This document shows, one piece after another, positions 51,583 through 60,994 of a DNA stretch of 64,000 nucleotides. The DNA is from Bacillota bacterium (GTDB taxonomy: Bacteria > Bacillota > Clostridia > Acetivibrionales > DTU013). The translations under genes and the position numbers were made by a program. Under the pieces are notes generated by a model that worked only from the letters and a program-made list of their open reading frames with translations, ran no database searches and was not told where the DNA came from. Positions within the stretch are counted from its first letter, which is position 1. Each line of letters opens with the position of its first letter. The stretch is from assembly GCA_023426125.1 (NCBI GenBank), contig JAFABI010000044.1:42963-106962 (forward strand), read 5' to 3'.

Positions 51583-52023
51583 ATTACTCCTCCAAAGGTT
51601 GGTGAATCCGGTTTATTCACGGCTTATAAAAAGTAAAAAAACCTTCTTAAAACACTTAATAAAAAAAGAAAAATTACGCTGGAACGGCAAAAAAATAAAA
51701 ATAACACAAAATTTCGGAAATTTCATGTATTTTTCCTATTTATTAATTCAAGCATAAGCAATTTTTCTTTTGTTTCGAAGTATCTTATTTGTCTTTTGTA
51801 TCACAGCGAAATATTTTTTTAATTTCTTACAGAAGTTATACGTTAAAGCGCTTGCGATATTTCTGTAAGGCGCGTAAATGCCGGTAAATGAATGTTTGTT
51901 TCGCTGCAGTAGTAGCAAGTATTAATAATATACCAGACTTTTTTAGAATATTCAATAATAAAATGGTAACTTATCCACAATTCCGATTATTTTTTTAAAA
52001 TAATCCACAGGCTGAAATACGGC
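51583..52023. other. Probable replication origin (oriC) region
   Basis: A 615-base gene-free stretch between dnaA and rpmH where transcription diverges. It is AT-rich, with a perfect DnaA box TTATCCACA (51971-51979) and a near-match TAATCCACA (52001-52009). Long A/T runs at about 51640-51700 and 51930-51965 could be unwinding elements. Placement beside dnaA is the norm in Firmicutes; the exact start site cannot be read. Confidence 0.7.
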
Positions 52024-52053
52024 TTGACACCAGCAAATATTTTAAGATATAAT
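52024..52053 (+). promoter_or_regulatory. rpmH promoter
   Basis: Perfect TTGACA (52024-52029) and TATAAT (52048-52053) with an 18-base spacer, about 145 bases before rpmH. Confidence 0.85.
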
Positions 52054-52197
52054 GGGTTTGATGTCTTTTAAAACGGGTGCAATCTTCGTTCTGCTTGAAT
52101 CTCGGGAAAAGACAGTTTAAATTTTGAATAAAGGGAAAAACTTATATAAAGTAAGGATATGAAGCTTTTTTACCGCAAAGATTGGGGGTGTTAACTT

Positions 52198-52332
52198 ATG
52201 TTAAGGACATATCAGCCGAAAAAGAGACAGAGGCAAAAAGAACATGGATTTATGAAGAGGATGCGTACCGCGAATGGAAGAAAAGTGTTGAGAAGACGTA
52301 GACTAAAAGGAAGAAAAGTGCTTTCAGCGTAA
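52198..52332 (+). CDS. rpmH: 50S ribosomal protein L34
   Basis: 44 residues, the usual size: MLRTYQPKKRQRQKEHGFMK then RMRTANGRKVLRRRRLKGRK and VLSA. Highly basic. The ATG at 52198 follows GGGGGTG. First gene of the right-hand series rpmH-rnpA-yidD-yidC-jag. Confidence 0.97.
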   Translation: MLRTYQPKKRQRQKEHGFMKRMRTANGRKVLRRRRLKGRKVLSA

Positions 52333-52356
52333 GACCGCATGAGTGTGGTCTTTTTC
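52332..52356 (+). terminator. Hairpin after rpmH
   Basis: AGACC/GGTCT stem with CA/TG extension, then five T. Directly after rpmH; it may only reduce read-through, setting more L34 than RNase P protein. The next 130 bases to rnpA hold no other gene. Confidence 0.7.
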
Positions 52357-52485
52357 TTTATTGGTGTTGTAAAACAAGGGGGCTTCCCGCCAGGGACGCA
52401 TGGGTGAGCAGATGACTTAAAGTCATCCACCGTCCCCCGGGTTTTATGTTTTGGTACAAACCGTGCAAGCCAATGAGAGGACAGG

Positions 52486-52839
52486 ATGGACAAGACCGTT
52501 CCTTTAAAAAAAAATTATGAATTTATGCGCCTTTATAAAAAAGGGAGATTTTTTGTTGGAAAGTATATCGTTTTGTATGTCATAAGAAACAATACAAAAA
52601 CCAACAGACTTGGCATAACAGTCAACAAAAAGGTAGGAAAAGCAGTCAGAAGGAACAGGATGAAAAGACTGATCAAGGAATGCTACAGGCATTATGAATT
52701 GTCGGTGAAGGAAGGCTGCGATCTGGTTTTTGTCGCCAGGAACAGTGAGGTAATGCCCGGTTATCCGGAAATAAACAGGGAAATGAAATTTCTGTTGAAA
52801 AAAATGGATTTATTCATGCAGGATGTAAACAATGACTAA
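52486..52839 (+). CDS. rnpA: Ribonuclease P protein component
   Basis: 117 residues with the RNR motif region NKKVGKAVRRNRMKRLIKEC and N-terminal LKKNYEFMRLYKKGRFF. Partner of the RNase P RNA in tRNA 5' maturation. Overlaps yidD by 8 bases. Confidence 0.95.
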   Translation: MDKTVPLKKNYEFMRLYKKGRFFVGKYIVLYVIRNNTKTNRLGITVNKKVGKAVRRNRMKRLIKECYRHYELSVKEGCDLVFVARNSEVMPGYPEINREMKFLLKKMDLFMQDVNND

Positions 52840-53044
52840 AAGCGTATTGACATGTTTGATAAAGCTATACCGTAAATGGATTTCACCTTTGAAGAAACCC
52901 AGCTGCAGGTTTTATCCCACCTGTTCCCAGTATGCGCTGGACGCCGTCGGACGTTACGGCGCCTTGAAGGGAAGCTGGCTCACGGTAAAAAGGCTGCTGA
53001 AATGCCATCCCTTTCATCCTGGAGGATACGATCCGGTAAAGTGA
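52832..53044 (+). CDS. yidD: Membrane protein insertion efficiency factor YidD
   Basis: 70 residues with the family core YRKWISPLKKPSCRFYPTCS QYALDAV (quoted in two parts) and CHPFHPGGYDPV. Conserved between rnpA and yidC; assists YidC insertase. Confidence 0.95.
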   Translation: MTKSVLTCLIKLYRKWISPLKKPSCRFYPTCSQYALDAVGRYGALKGSWLTVKRLLKCHPFHPGGYDPVK

Positions 53045-53074
53045 TACACCCAAAAAACAAGAAGGGAAGTTACT

Positions 53075-54127
53075 ATGGGGAATATTTTGGATGTAATATG
53101 CGTGCCACTTGGAAAATTTCTATTTTTTATTTATAATACGCTTGGTTTTCACAATTACGGGCTTGCGATAATCATCTTTACGTTAGTTGTCAAGCTGGTG
53201 CTTTTGCCGCTTACCCTGAAGCAATACAAATCTACCACCAAGATGCAGGCTATCCAGCCTCAGCTGCAGGAAATCCAGAAAAGGTATAAGAACGATAAGG
53301 AAAAGCTGAATCAGGAAATGATGAAGCTATACCAGGATAACGGTGTGAATCCGGCGGGCGGCTGCCTTCCCTTATTGGTTCAGATGCCTATATTGATTTC
53401 CTTATACTGGGTAATAGTCCAGCCTTTGAAATTTATGTTGGGCAAGACGCAGGATCAGATAGCAAAAATAATGGATGCATTTACTACAGCTTCGGCAAGC
53501 GTAACGGGGGTGCCGCTGGATCAGCATGCAATGTTGGGTACGATAAAGGAATTGTCTGCACTCAACTTTTTTAACGAGCACAGGAATTTTCTTGAGAATG
53601 TATCTGGTTTACTAAATGCCAATGAATTGATCAATTTTAATTTTCTTGGACTTCACCTGGGAAGAATCGCCAGTTATAGCACAGAGAAATTATTCGGAAC
53701 GGAAGCATACATTTACCTGCCGCTGTTGCTACTGCCCATTATCGGCGTTATTACAACATTCCTTTCCACAAGGCTTTCAATGCCTAAAAAGAACCCCAAC
53801 AACCCCGCCGGTCAAAACGCAATGGCAAATTCCATGAGCAACAGTATGATGTATATCGGACCGGTCATGACCCTCATATTTTCTTTCCAGCTGCCTGCGG
53901 GAGTTGTGTTATACTGGATCTGCGGCTACGTATTCCAGATATTCCAGCAGCTTTACATCAATAAGACCATTCTGAGGAAGAATCAATATGTAGAGAACAA
54001 AAAGGAAGTAAAGGAAATAACGGAAAGTACAAATGATAATCACGGCACGGAACCAAAACAAATTCCTGAAAGAAATCCTTCAAAAGGTACAAATAAAAAG
54101 AACAGCAGCAAGAAAAAGAAGAGATGA
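53075..54127 (+). CDS. yidC: Membrane protein insertase YidC (SpoIIIJ/OxaA)
   Basis: 350 residues with about five membrane helices. Core motifs: YGLAIIIFTLVVKLVLLPLT, QPQLQEIQKRYKNDKEKLNQ, GGCLPLLVQMPILISLYWVI, and a C-terminal LPAGVVLYWICGYVFQIFQQ. A basic tail (RNPSKGTNKKNSSKKKKR) contacts ribosomes. Only one paralog is visible here. Confidence 0.96.
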   Translation: MGNILDVICVPLGKFLFFIYNTLGFHNYGLAIIIFTLVVKLVLLPLTLKQYKSTTKMQAIQPQLQEIQKRYKNDKEKLNQEMMKLYQDNGVNPAGGCLPLLVQMPILISLYWVIVQPLKFMLGKTQDQIAKIMDAFTTASASVTGVPLDQHAMLGTIKELSALNFFNEHRNFLENVSGLLNANELINFNFLGLHLGRIASYSTEKLFGTEAYIYLPLLLLPIIGVITTFLSTRLSMPKKNPNNPAGQNAMANSMSNSMMYIGPVMTLIFSFQLPAGVVLYWICGYVFQIFQQLYINKTILRKNQYVENKKEVKEITESTNDNHGTEPKQIPERNPSKGTNKKNSSKKKKR

Positions 54128-54153
54128 CAAAGAAGGAGGCTGACGAATAATCA

Positions 54154-54792
54154 ATGAGCCAGGTAATTGAAAAAACCGCAAAGACCGTTCAGGAGGCTAT
54201 AAATCTGGCGTTGGATGAATTGCACGCAAGCCCGGATAACGCTGATATAGAAGTGTTGGAGGAAGGCAGCAAAGGGTTGTTCGGCATTGGAAGCAAAGTA
54301 GCCAGGGTGAGGGTAACATTAAAGGACATACAAAAAAACCAGGGGGAGAAATTCCTGCAGGACGTCTTTTCCAAAATGAAGGTCTCGGTGGATATTGAAA
54401 CCGAAGAGGATGAAGAATCCATGACTCTCCGGATTAAAGGAAAAGACAGCGGCATCATTATCGGAAGAAGAGGCGAGACCCTGGACGCGCTCCAATACCT
54501 AACGAGTCTGGTTGTCAACAAGAGCAGGGAGGACTATAAAAGGGTAACCGTCGATATAGAAAATTACAGGCAAAAGAGAGAGGAAACCCTTGTCAGGCTT
54601 GCAAGCAGGCTTGCGGAAAGAGTCGTCAGATACCGTAAAAATGTTACGCTGGAGCCGATGAATCCTTATGAAAGAAGAATAATACACTCTTCACTGCAGA
54701 ATAATAAAATGGTGGAAACCTACAGCGTAGGGGATGAACCCAACAGGAAGGTAGTCATTACTTTGAGACAGCAGGCCGGGCATAGAAAGTAA
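54154..54792 (+). CDS. jag: RNA-binding protein Jag/KhpB
   Basis: 212 residues: Jag_N domain (1-50), KH domain (about 80-145, GIIIGRRGETLDALQYLTSL) and R3H domain (about 150-210, YRQKREETLVRLASRLAERV, MNPYERRIIHSSLQ). Usual neighbour of yidC. Confidence 0.94.
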   Translation: MSQVIEKTAKTVQEAINLALDELHASPDNADIEVLEEGSKGLFGIGSKVARVRVTLKDIQKNQGEKFLQDVFSKMKVSVDIETEEDEESMTLRIKGKDSGIIIGRRGETLDALQYLTSLVVNKSREDYKRVTVDIENYRQKREETLVRLASRLAERVVRYRKNVTLEPMNPYERRIIHSSLQNNKMVETYSVGDEPNRKVVITLRQQAGHRK

Positions 54793-55100
54793 GGGGACAC
54801 GCCCTCTGAACGGAGGGTAATCCGAGTAATTTCGAAAACCCTTTAACGACAAATGCTGCTGTCCATTGCGAGGAGCGCTATCGACGTGGTGATTTCGAAG
54901 TGAGAAAGCGAAGGTAAAACCAGATTGCCGGGTTGCATGGGCGAGCAGTAGGCCGAAGTCTGCGACCAGCACGGCCTGTGGCTTCGCAATGACATAGGGT
55001 TTGAGTTCTCGAAATTATTCTAATCCGGCATAAGGATAGGGGACACACCCTCTGAGTTAAGGGTAATCCGTATAATGAGGGAATGTCCTCTTTTGAAAAA
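54793..55100. repeat. Composite repeat region between jag and mnmE
   Basis: Direct repeats GGGGACAC-CCCTCTGA...GGGTAATCCG..TAAT at 54793-54830 and 55039-55076 enclose a ~200-base element. The element's own ends are inverted (GAGTAATTTCGA near 54824; its reverse near 55007-55022) and it contains the CATTGCGAGGAGC...TTCGCAATGACA palindrome also present at 12.45 kb. No reading frame. Confidence 0.7.
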
Positions 55101-55234
55101 GTAACATCCGTGAGAATAAAGCTGCGTACCGCTTAAAAATCAGCAGTTCATTGGTGGGAAGGACTCTGTTGCTTTTCGTACAGCCTGTCATTTCCTTGCG
55201 CAGCGAAGAATTTTAACAAAGAAACGACAGACAG

Positions 55235-55263
55235 TTGATGAGCCATTGTGAGTATTGTACAAT
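55235..55263 (+). promoter_or_regulatory. Possible mnmE promoter
   Basis: TTGATG (55235-55240), 17 bases, TACAAT (55258-55263), 44 bases before the TTG start. Confidence 0.5.
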
Positions 55264-55306
55264 TGGTTTTGAAATTGTCTTTTTTGTATTAAGGAAGGTG
55301 CAGCTT

Positions 55307-56746
55307 TTGTACTTGGATGAAACGATCGCAGCCATTTCCACACCGCATGGAATGGGTGGCATCGGTATAATAAGGATCAGCGGGAATAAAGCCTTTGAAA
55401 TTGCAGCGAAGCTTTTTGCAGGCAAAAAGCCTTTTCGTGAAATCAAGTCGCATACCATCAATTACGGGAAGATCCTGGATTCTTCCAGCGGAGTGATGGT
55501 GGATGAAGTTTTGCTCAGCAAAATGGAAGGTCCCCATACTTTTACAAAGGAAGATGTGGTCGAAATAAACTGCCATGGCGGTATGGTGGTCTTGTATCAA
55601 ATCCTTGACCTGGTTGTGAAGGAAGGCGCCCGGCCGGCGGAGCCCGGTGAATTTACAAAACGTGCCTTTCTCAACGGAAGACTTGATCTTTCCCAGGCAG
55701 AAGCAGTGATCGATCTCATCAACGCAAAGACAGCGGAAGGTTCAAGGGCTGCCGCAGTACAGCTGGAGGGAAGGCTCTCCGAAAAAATCAAAAACAGCAG
55801 GAGCAAGCTGATAGGACTTTTGGCACACATCGAGGTTACTGTGGATTATCCCGAGCATGATGTTGAGGAAATTACCGGGCGGGCGGTATATGAAAGCATT
55901 CTGAATATTATGGAAGATCTGGCTGGTATTGCAGAAAGCTTTGATAAAGGAAAAATTCTCCGGGAAGGTATAAGGGTGGTCATTGCCGGGAAACCCAACG
56001 TAGGCAAATCCTCACTTCTGAATGCGCTGGCCGGAAAGAACAAGGCGATCGTTACCGACATCCCGGGAACCACAAGGGATATTATTGAAGAATACATAAG
56101 TATGGGAGGAATCCCCGTAAAGCTTTCGGATACCGCAGGCATAAGAGAGACAGCCGATCCCATAGAGAAAATCGGAGTGGAAAAAGCCGAAGGAGCAATA
56201 GAGGCCGCCGACCTGATCATTCTCATGTTGGATGGGTCGCGGGGCTTTGATGAAGATGATAAGGGGATTCTGAGGAAATTATCGGGCAAAAAAATGATTT
56301 GTATCATCAACAAAACCGATATGGCCGATGAAAAAACGGTTTCCGCCATGGAAGACTACCTATTGGAAGGCCAGGGAGGTTTAAGACAGGAGAATAGTCC
56401 CCTTGCCTTAAAAGAAGTTTTCCGGGATACAAAGATTATCAGGACTTCCATGGTTTACGGAAAAGGTCTTGAAGAACTGGAAGCAGGTATAAAAGAACTG
56501 TTTATAAAAGGAAATGTAGCCGTCAATAACGAAGTCCTTGTTACCGGCATCCGGCATAAAAACCTGCTGGACATGGCCATCGGTAGTTTAAGGGAAGCCG
56601 GTAAAGCGTATGAAGGAAGCTTGCCGCTGGATATGATCACCATCGATATAAAAGATGCCGCCGAATACCTGGGCCAGATTACCGGAGAATCGGTAAGCGA
56701 GGATGTAGTGCACGAAATTTTCAGCCGTTTCTGCCTTGGGAAGTAA
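55307..56746 (+). CDS. mnmE: tRNA modification GTPase MnmE
   Basis: 479 residues. N-terminal folate-binding domain (IAAISTPHGMGGIGIIRISG), G domain inserted at about 220-390 (GKPNVGKSSLLNALAG, TTRD, DTAGIRETADPIE, NKTD), and the C-terminal FCLGK with the catalytic Cys. With MnmG it modifies U34 of certain tRNAs. The start is TTG (MYLDETIAAIST) with GGAAGG 8 bases upstream. Confidence 0.95.
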   Translation: MYLDETIAAISTPHGMGGIGIIRISGNKAFEIAAKLFAGKKPFREIKSHTINYGKILDSSSGVMVDEVLLSKMEGPHTFTKEDVVEINCHGGMVVLYQILDLVVKEGARPAEPGEFTKRAFLNGRLDLSQAEAVIDLINAKTAEGSRAAAVQLEGRLSEKIKNSRSKLIGLLAHIEVTVDYPEHDVEEITGRAVYESILNIMEDLAGIAESFDKGKILREGIRVVIAGKPNVGKSSLLNALAGKNKAIVTDIPGTTRDIIEEYISMGGIPVKLSDTAGIRETADPIEKIGVEKAEGAIEAADLIILMLDGSRGFDEDDKGILRKLSGKKMICIINKTDMADEKTVSAMEDYLLEGQGGLRQENSPLALKEVFRDTKIIRTSMVYGKGLEELEAGIKELFIKGNVAVNNEVLVTGIRHKNLLDMAIGSLREAGKAYEGSLPLDMITIDIKDAAEYLGQITGESVSEDVVHEIFSRFCLGK

Positions 56747-56790
56747 TAGGGGATGTTTGGCACTGTAAAAAAAATTATGGAATATAAATC

Positions 56791-56867
56791 TGTAGTGGCG
56801 GCCATTGGCCGTCCGGTATTTGTTACCATAGATTCTATTTGTGAGGCACGCGATGTGCACCCCAACA
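56791..56867. repeat. Dispersed palindromic repeat (GGCCAATGGCC family), reversed copy
   Basis: Read on the minus strand: TTGGGGTGCACATCGCGTG, then AATCTATGGTAAC, then ACCGGACGGCCAATGGCC, ending CCACTACA. This is the same order of segments as at 48491-48570 and 12600-12690. It lies directly in front of mnmG and supplies a spurious upstream ATG to that frame. Confidence 0.75.
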
Positions 56868-56924
56868 GAACACTTTAGCCATAAGAAGTTACAATATCTG
56901 ACAGGATTGAAAGCAGGAGGAGAT

Positions 56925-58895
56925 ATGGATTATTTCGCAGGAGAATATGATATAGCCGTGGTCGGCGCCGGACATGCAGGCTGTGAAGCCGCTCTCGCGG
57001 GCGCAAGGCTTGGATGCCGGACCATCGTGTTTGCCATCAACCTGGACAGTATTGCCAACATGCCATGCAATCCCAGCGTAGGCGGTACTGCCAAGGGTCA
57101 TCTTGTAAGAGAATTGGACGCTCTGGGCGGGGAAATGGGAAAATGCACCGACAAAACCTTTATCCAGTCCAAAATCTTGAACTCCGCCAAAGGGCCTGCC
57201 GTCTTTTCTCTGAGAGCCCAGGTGGACAGACGGAGATACCAGATGGAAATGAAAAATACGCTGGAGATGCAGGAGAACCTTGATATAAAGCAGGCAGAGG
57301 TCATCGAACTCCTTATGGAGGATAAAAAAAAGGCAGCGGGAGTAAAGACCCATACCGGGGCGATCTATAAATGCAAGGCCGTAATATTGACAACCGGAAC
57401 CTATCTTAAAGGAAAAATTATCATTGGTGATGTCAGCTACAACGGCGGGCCGGACGGGCTGTTCCCGGCAGGGAGGCTGTCTGCAAGCTTGCTGGAGGCC
57501 GGGATAGAACTGATGCGCTTTAAAACCGGAACACCGGCCAGAATCAACCGAAGGAGCCTCGATTTTTCCAAAATGACCGAACAGCCGGGGGACGACGCGA
57601 TTGTCCCGTTTTCCTTTGAGAATGAAAGCCTTGAAAAGGAACAGGTTTCCTGCTGGCTTACCTATACAAACAAGGAAACACACCGGGTTATTAAGGACAA
57701 TCTGCACAGATCACCCCTTTTCGGAGGTGTGATTGAAGGCGTAGGGCCCAGGTATTGTCCATCCATAGAAGACAAAGTGGTCAGGTTTGCAGAAAGGGAA
57801 AGCCATCAGGTGTTTGTGGAGCCAATGGGGCTCGGTACGCAGGAGATGTATCTGCAGGGTATGTCAAGCAGTCTCCCCGAGGATGTCCAGGAGCAAATGG
57901 TGCATACCCTGCCGGGACTGGAAAATGCGCAGATCATGCGTAGTGCCTATGCCATCGAATACGATTGCATCAATCCCACCCAGTTGAATCTTAGTCTTGA
58001 ATTCAAAGGCATCGCAGGACTTTTTTCGGCGGGACAGATTAACGGTAGCTCAGGCTATGAAGAGGCCGCCGCGCAAGGGGTGATCGCAGGCATCAATGCC
58101 GCTCTTTCCATTAAGAACAAACAACCGCTCATTCTGGATAGGTCGGAAGCATATATTGGCGTCCTGATCGATGACCTTGTGACAAAAGGAACCGCCGAGC
58201 CGTATAGGGTGATGACGTCAAGAGCGGAATACCGTCTTTTGCTGAGGCAGGATAACGCCGATCTCAGGCTTACGTCAAAAGGCCATGATGTCGGCCTGAT
58301 CAGTGACGACAGATATAAACGGTTCCTTGAGAAAAAAGAAAAAATAGAGACTGAAATACGGCGCCTGGAGAAAACCTTTGTTGCACCGACTGCCGAAGTA
58401 AATAATTTTCTTGAAAGCAGGAGCAGCACACCGGTAAATAATGGAGTGAGCCTTGGCGAACTGCTCAGGCGGCCCGAGGTTACTTATGAAGCTCTGGAAG
58501 CCATCGACAAAGAAAGGCCGGCCTATTTGCAAAAAGGACCGGTTCCTCCGGATGCAAATATACCTGTGGTGCAGAGGGCAGGGCCGTTTACCCTGGTGCA
58601 TGCCATTGCTGAGCAGGTAGAAATCGCCGTAAAGTATGAGGGATATATAAAAAGACAGCTGCTGCAGGTAGAGCAATTCAGAAAGCTGGAAAACCGGAAA
58701 ATACCGCCGGAAATAGATTACAGCGGCATCCACGGCCTCAGGCTGGAAGCCAGGCAGAAGCTGCAAAAAGTCAGGCCTGATTCCGTCGGACAGGCTTCCA
58801 GGATTTCGGGAGTATCTCCTGCAGATATTTCAGTGCTGCTTATTTATCTGGAACAAATCAAAGGAGAGGGAGCTTTCAAAAGTAAGCTCCAGTAA
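56925..58895 (+). CDS. mnmG: tRNA uridine-5-carboxymethylaminomethyl modification enzyme MnmG (GidA)
   Basis: 656 residues. FAD-binding VVGAGHAGCEAALAGARLG, SVGGTAKGHLVRELDALGGE, TGTYLKGKIIIGDVSYNGGP, MRSAYAIEYDCINPTQLNLS, and the C-terminal helical domain that meets MnmE. The ATG at 56925 has AGGAGGAG before it. The stop codon forms part of a 25-base palindrome. Confidence 0.96.
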   Translation: MDYFAGEYDIAVVGAGHAGCEAALAGARLGCRTIVFAINLDSIANMPCNPSVGGTAKGHLVRELDALGGEMGKCTDKTFIQSKILNSAKGPAVFSLRAQVDRRRYQMEMKNTLEMQENLDIKQAEVIELLMEDKKKAAGVKTHTGAIYKCKAVILTTGTYLKGKIIIGDVSYNGGPDGLFPAGRLSASLLEAGIELMRFKTGTPARINRRSLDFSKMTEQPGDDAIVPFSFENESLEKEQVSCWLTYTNKETHRVIKDNLHRSPLFGGVIEGVGPRYCPSIEDKVVRFAERESHQVFVEPMGLGTQEMYLQGMSSSLPEDVQEQMVHTLPGLENAQIMRSAYAIEYDCINPTQLNLSLEFKGIAGLFSAGQINGSSGYEEAAAQGVIAGINAALSIKNKQPLILDRSEAYIGVLIDDLVTKGTAEPYRVMTSRAEYRLLLRQDNADLRLTSKGHDVGLISDDRYKRFLEKKEKIETEIRRLEKTFVAPTAEVNNFLESRSSTPVNNGVSLGELLRRPEVTYEALEAIDKERPAYLQKGPVPPDANIPVVQRAGPFTLVHAIAEQVEIAVKYEGYIKRQLLQVEQFRKLENRKIPPEIDYSGIHGLRLEARQKLQKVRPDSVGQASRISGVSPADISVLLIYLEQIKGEGAFKSKLQ

Positions 58896-58917
58896 GGACG
58901 GCCAATGGCCGTCCTTA
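58893..58917. repeat. Perfect palindrome at the mnmG stop codon
   Basis: Arms TAAGGACGGCCA and TGGCCGTCCTTA around one base. Belongs to the GGCCAATGGCC family. No U-tract follows, so it is not a standard terminator. Confidence 0.8.
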
Positions 58918-58974
58918 TACGATAGATCCTGGTGACCGTGCTTAAGAGAGTACAAACAGGAAGGAGAACGGAAG

Positions 58975-59706
58975 ATGAGCCAGAATGATTTGACGTCGCC
59001 CGACAAGATGCTTAAGGAAGGTGCTGCAGCTTTTTCTGCGGCACTGGATGATGAAAAGCTTCAAAAGCTCTTTCACTATAAGGCTCTGTTGATGGAATGG
59101 AACCAAAAAATTAACCTTACTGCAATCGAGGATGAAAAAGATATCATCGTCAAGCATTTTATAGACTCTTTCAGTATTTTGCCCTATTTAAAGCAGCCGG
59201 ACACAAGGCTGATCGATGTGGGAACAGGCGCCGGCTTTCCCGGGCTGCCCGTTAAAGTGATGGTTGACACTTTAGAGGTGGTTTTGCTGGACTCGCTGGC
59301 GAAAAGGGTGGGCTTTCTCGATACTGTAATCAATGAGTTGGCGCTGGATAGAATTAAAGCAGTACACGGGCGGGCAGAGGATTTCGGAGTGCAGCCCGGC
59401 TACAGGGAGCAATTTGACGTTTCTACTGCAAGAGCAGTAGCGGCGCTTCCTGTGCTGCTTGAATATTGCCTGCCCTTTGTAAAAACCGGAGGGATATTCC
59501 TTGCCATGAAGGGCAGCAGTACGGAGGAAGTGGAAAGCTCCCGAAAGGCCCTGGAAATACTTGGAGGAAAAATTGAAGAAATCAGGGAGATGACTTTACC
59601 CTTCAGTGATATTAAAAGAAATCTTATCCTCGTAAAAAAATATCGACACACTCCGACAAAATACCCTAGAAAAGCGGGTAAACCTTTAAAAGAGCCGTTG
59701 ATATAG
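58975..59706 (+). CDS. rsmG: 16S rRNA m7G527 methyltransferase RsmG (GidB)
   Basis: 243 residues. SAM-binding LIDVGTGAGFPGLPVKVMVD, upstream WNQKINLTAIEDEKDIIVKH FIDS (in two parts), and later FDVSTARAVAALPVLLEYCL. AGGAAGGAG precedes the ATG. Confidence 0.95.
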   Translation: MSQNDLTSPDKMLKEGAAAFSAALDDEKLQKLFHYKALLMEWNQKINLTAIEDEKDIIVKHFIDSFSILPYLKQPDTRLIDVGTGAGFPGLPVKVMVDTLEVVLLDSLAKRVGFLDTVINELALDRIKAVHGRAEDFGVQPGYREQFDVSTARAVAALPVLLEYCLPFVKTGGIFLAMKGSSTEEVESSRKALEILGGKIEEIREMTLPFSDIKRNLILVKKYRHTPTKYPRKAGKPLKEPLI

Positions 59707-59901
59707 GATGGTTATTGAATTATTATACAAGAATTACACGAACGATTCCAGGCATAAAAAAAAGGAAATATAAAAATCTGCGGCGAATATATTTCCACAT
59801 CCTACAATTTGGGAAATAATGTAAACCAACAAAAGAGGCCTGTGTATATGTACAGAAGGTTTTGTACAAATTTTTGCCTCGGATAAAAAGGAAGGTGCCG
59901 C

Positions 59902-60744
59902 ATGCTGGAAAACAAACTCCAAATTACAAAACTGGAAAAGAAGGATGAGCCCAAGAATATTACCTATTTGAATATCGATACGGTCAGGCCCAATCCCTAT
60001 CAACCCAGGAAGCAATTCAGTAAGGCCGCTCTGGAAGAGTTGTGCGAATCCATCAAGCAATACGGTGTTATTCAGCCCATCAATGTCAGGAAAATCTCTA
60101 CCAACCATTATGAACTCGTCGCGGGAGAAAGAAGGCTTCGGGCCGCAATCATGGCGGGCCTGAAGGAGATTCCCTCCATTATCGTAAATGTAAATGATAA
60201 TGATTCTGCTGTTTTGGCTTTGATTGAAAATCTGCAGAGAGAAGATCTTAGTTATCTGGAAGAGGCGGAAGGCTATAATAACCTTATCAACGACCATGGC
60301 TTCACACAGGAGGAGCTGGCCCAGAAGATAAGCAAGAGCCAGTCCACCATCGCGAACAAGATCAGGCTTTTAAGACTGCCGCCCATGGTAAAGAAAATAC
60401 TTTCCGACAACAACCTTACGGAAAGGCATGCAAGAGCGCTTCTCAAGCTGCATGACGAACAGCTGCAGCTGAAGGTCCTCAAGCTTGTATGCGAAAAGGG
60501 GCTGAATGTCAAGAAGACGGAGGAACTGGTGGAAAGAGCGATTGAAAAGTATACCCGCCAGGAAAAGGAAAAAGAAAAGGCGCCGGAGAAGAAATTCACC
60601 CGGGCAATCAAGGATATAAGGATTTTTATAAATACCATACGCCAGGCCATCGACCTGATGAAAAAGTCAGGGGTCAATGCCAAGGCAGCCCAGCTGGACA
60701 GGGGCGAGTATGTGGAGTTTATCATCAGGATCCCCAAAAACTAG
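59902..60744 (+). CDS. noc: Noc-like ParB-family nucleoid protein
   Basis: 280 residues, ParB family: NPYQPRKQFSKAALEELCES, VAGERRLRAAIMAGLKEIPS, LIENLQREDLSYLEEAEGYN, helix-turn-helix FTQEELAQKISKSQSTIANK. Placement after rsmG and the presence of a separate parB with parA point to Noc, which coordinates division with the nucleoid in Bacillus. I saw no perfect Noc-binding site nearby. A short basic region precedes the C-terminal dimer domain. Confidence 0.82.
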   Translation: MLENKLQITKLEKKDEPKNITYLNIDTVRPNPYQPRKQFSKAALEELCESIKQYGVIQPINVRKISTNHYELVAGERRLRAAIMAGLKEIPSIIVNVNDNDSAVLALIENLQREDLSYLEEAEGYNNLINDHGFTQEELAQKISKSQSTIANKIRLLRLPPMVKKILSDNNLTERHARALLKLHDEQLQLKVLKLVCEKGLNVKKTEELVERAIEKYTRQEKEKEKAPEKKFTRAIKDIRIFINTIRQAIDLMKKSGVNAKAAQLDRGEYVEFIIRIPKN

Positions 60745-60830
60745 CGGTTCATATATTCTTCGATGCTTTCTCTGTTATTCCGAGAAGCCCCTGCGCCATG
60801 GGAATTTCACAAATAAAAAGGGAATCCTAA

Positions 60831-60861
60831 AAAAGAAACGGCAAAAACCGTTTCTTTTTTA
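60831..60861 (+). terminator. Terminator after noc
   Basis: AAGAAACGG/CCGTTTCTT stem, 6-base loop, A-run before and six T after. Confidence 0.9.
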
Positions 60862-60897
60862 TCATATTTCCTGGAATAAAGTTAATAATTAAAAAAG

Positions 60898-60926
60898 TAG
60901 ACAGGTTTATAAAAGTTTATTAAAAT
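60898..60926 (+). promoter_or_regulatory. gyrA promoter
   Basis: TAGACA (60898-60903), 17 bases, TAAAAT (60921-60926), about 70 bases before gyrA and after the noc terminator. Confidence 0.65.
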
Positions 60927-60994
60927 AGATAGAAGATAATGGACATCCTCCATAAATGCAGAATCGCTTATAGTAATTAGAAAGAGGTAATTTA

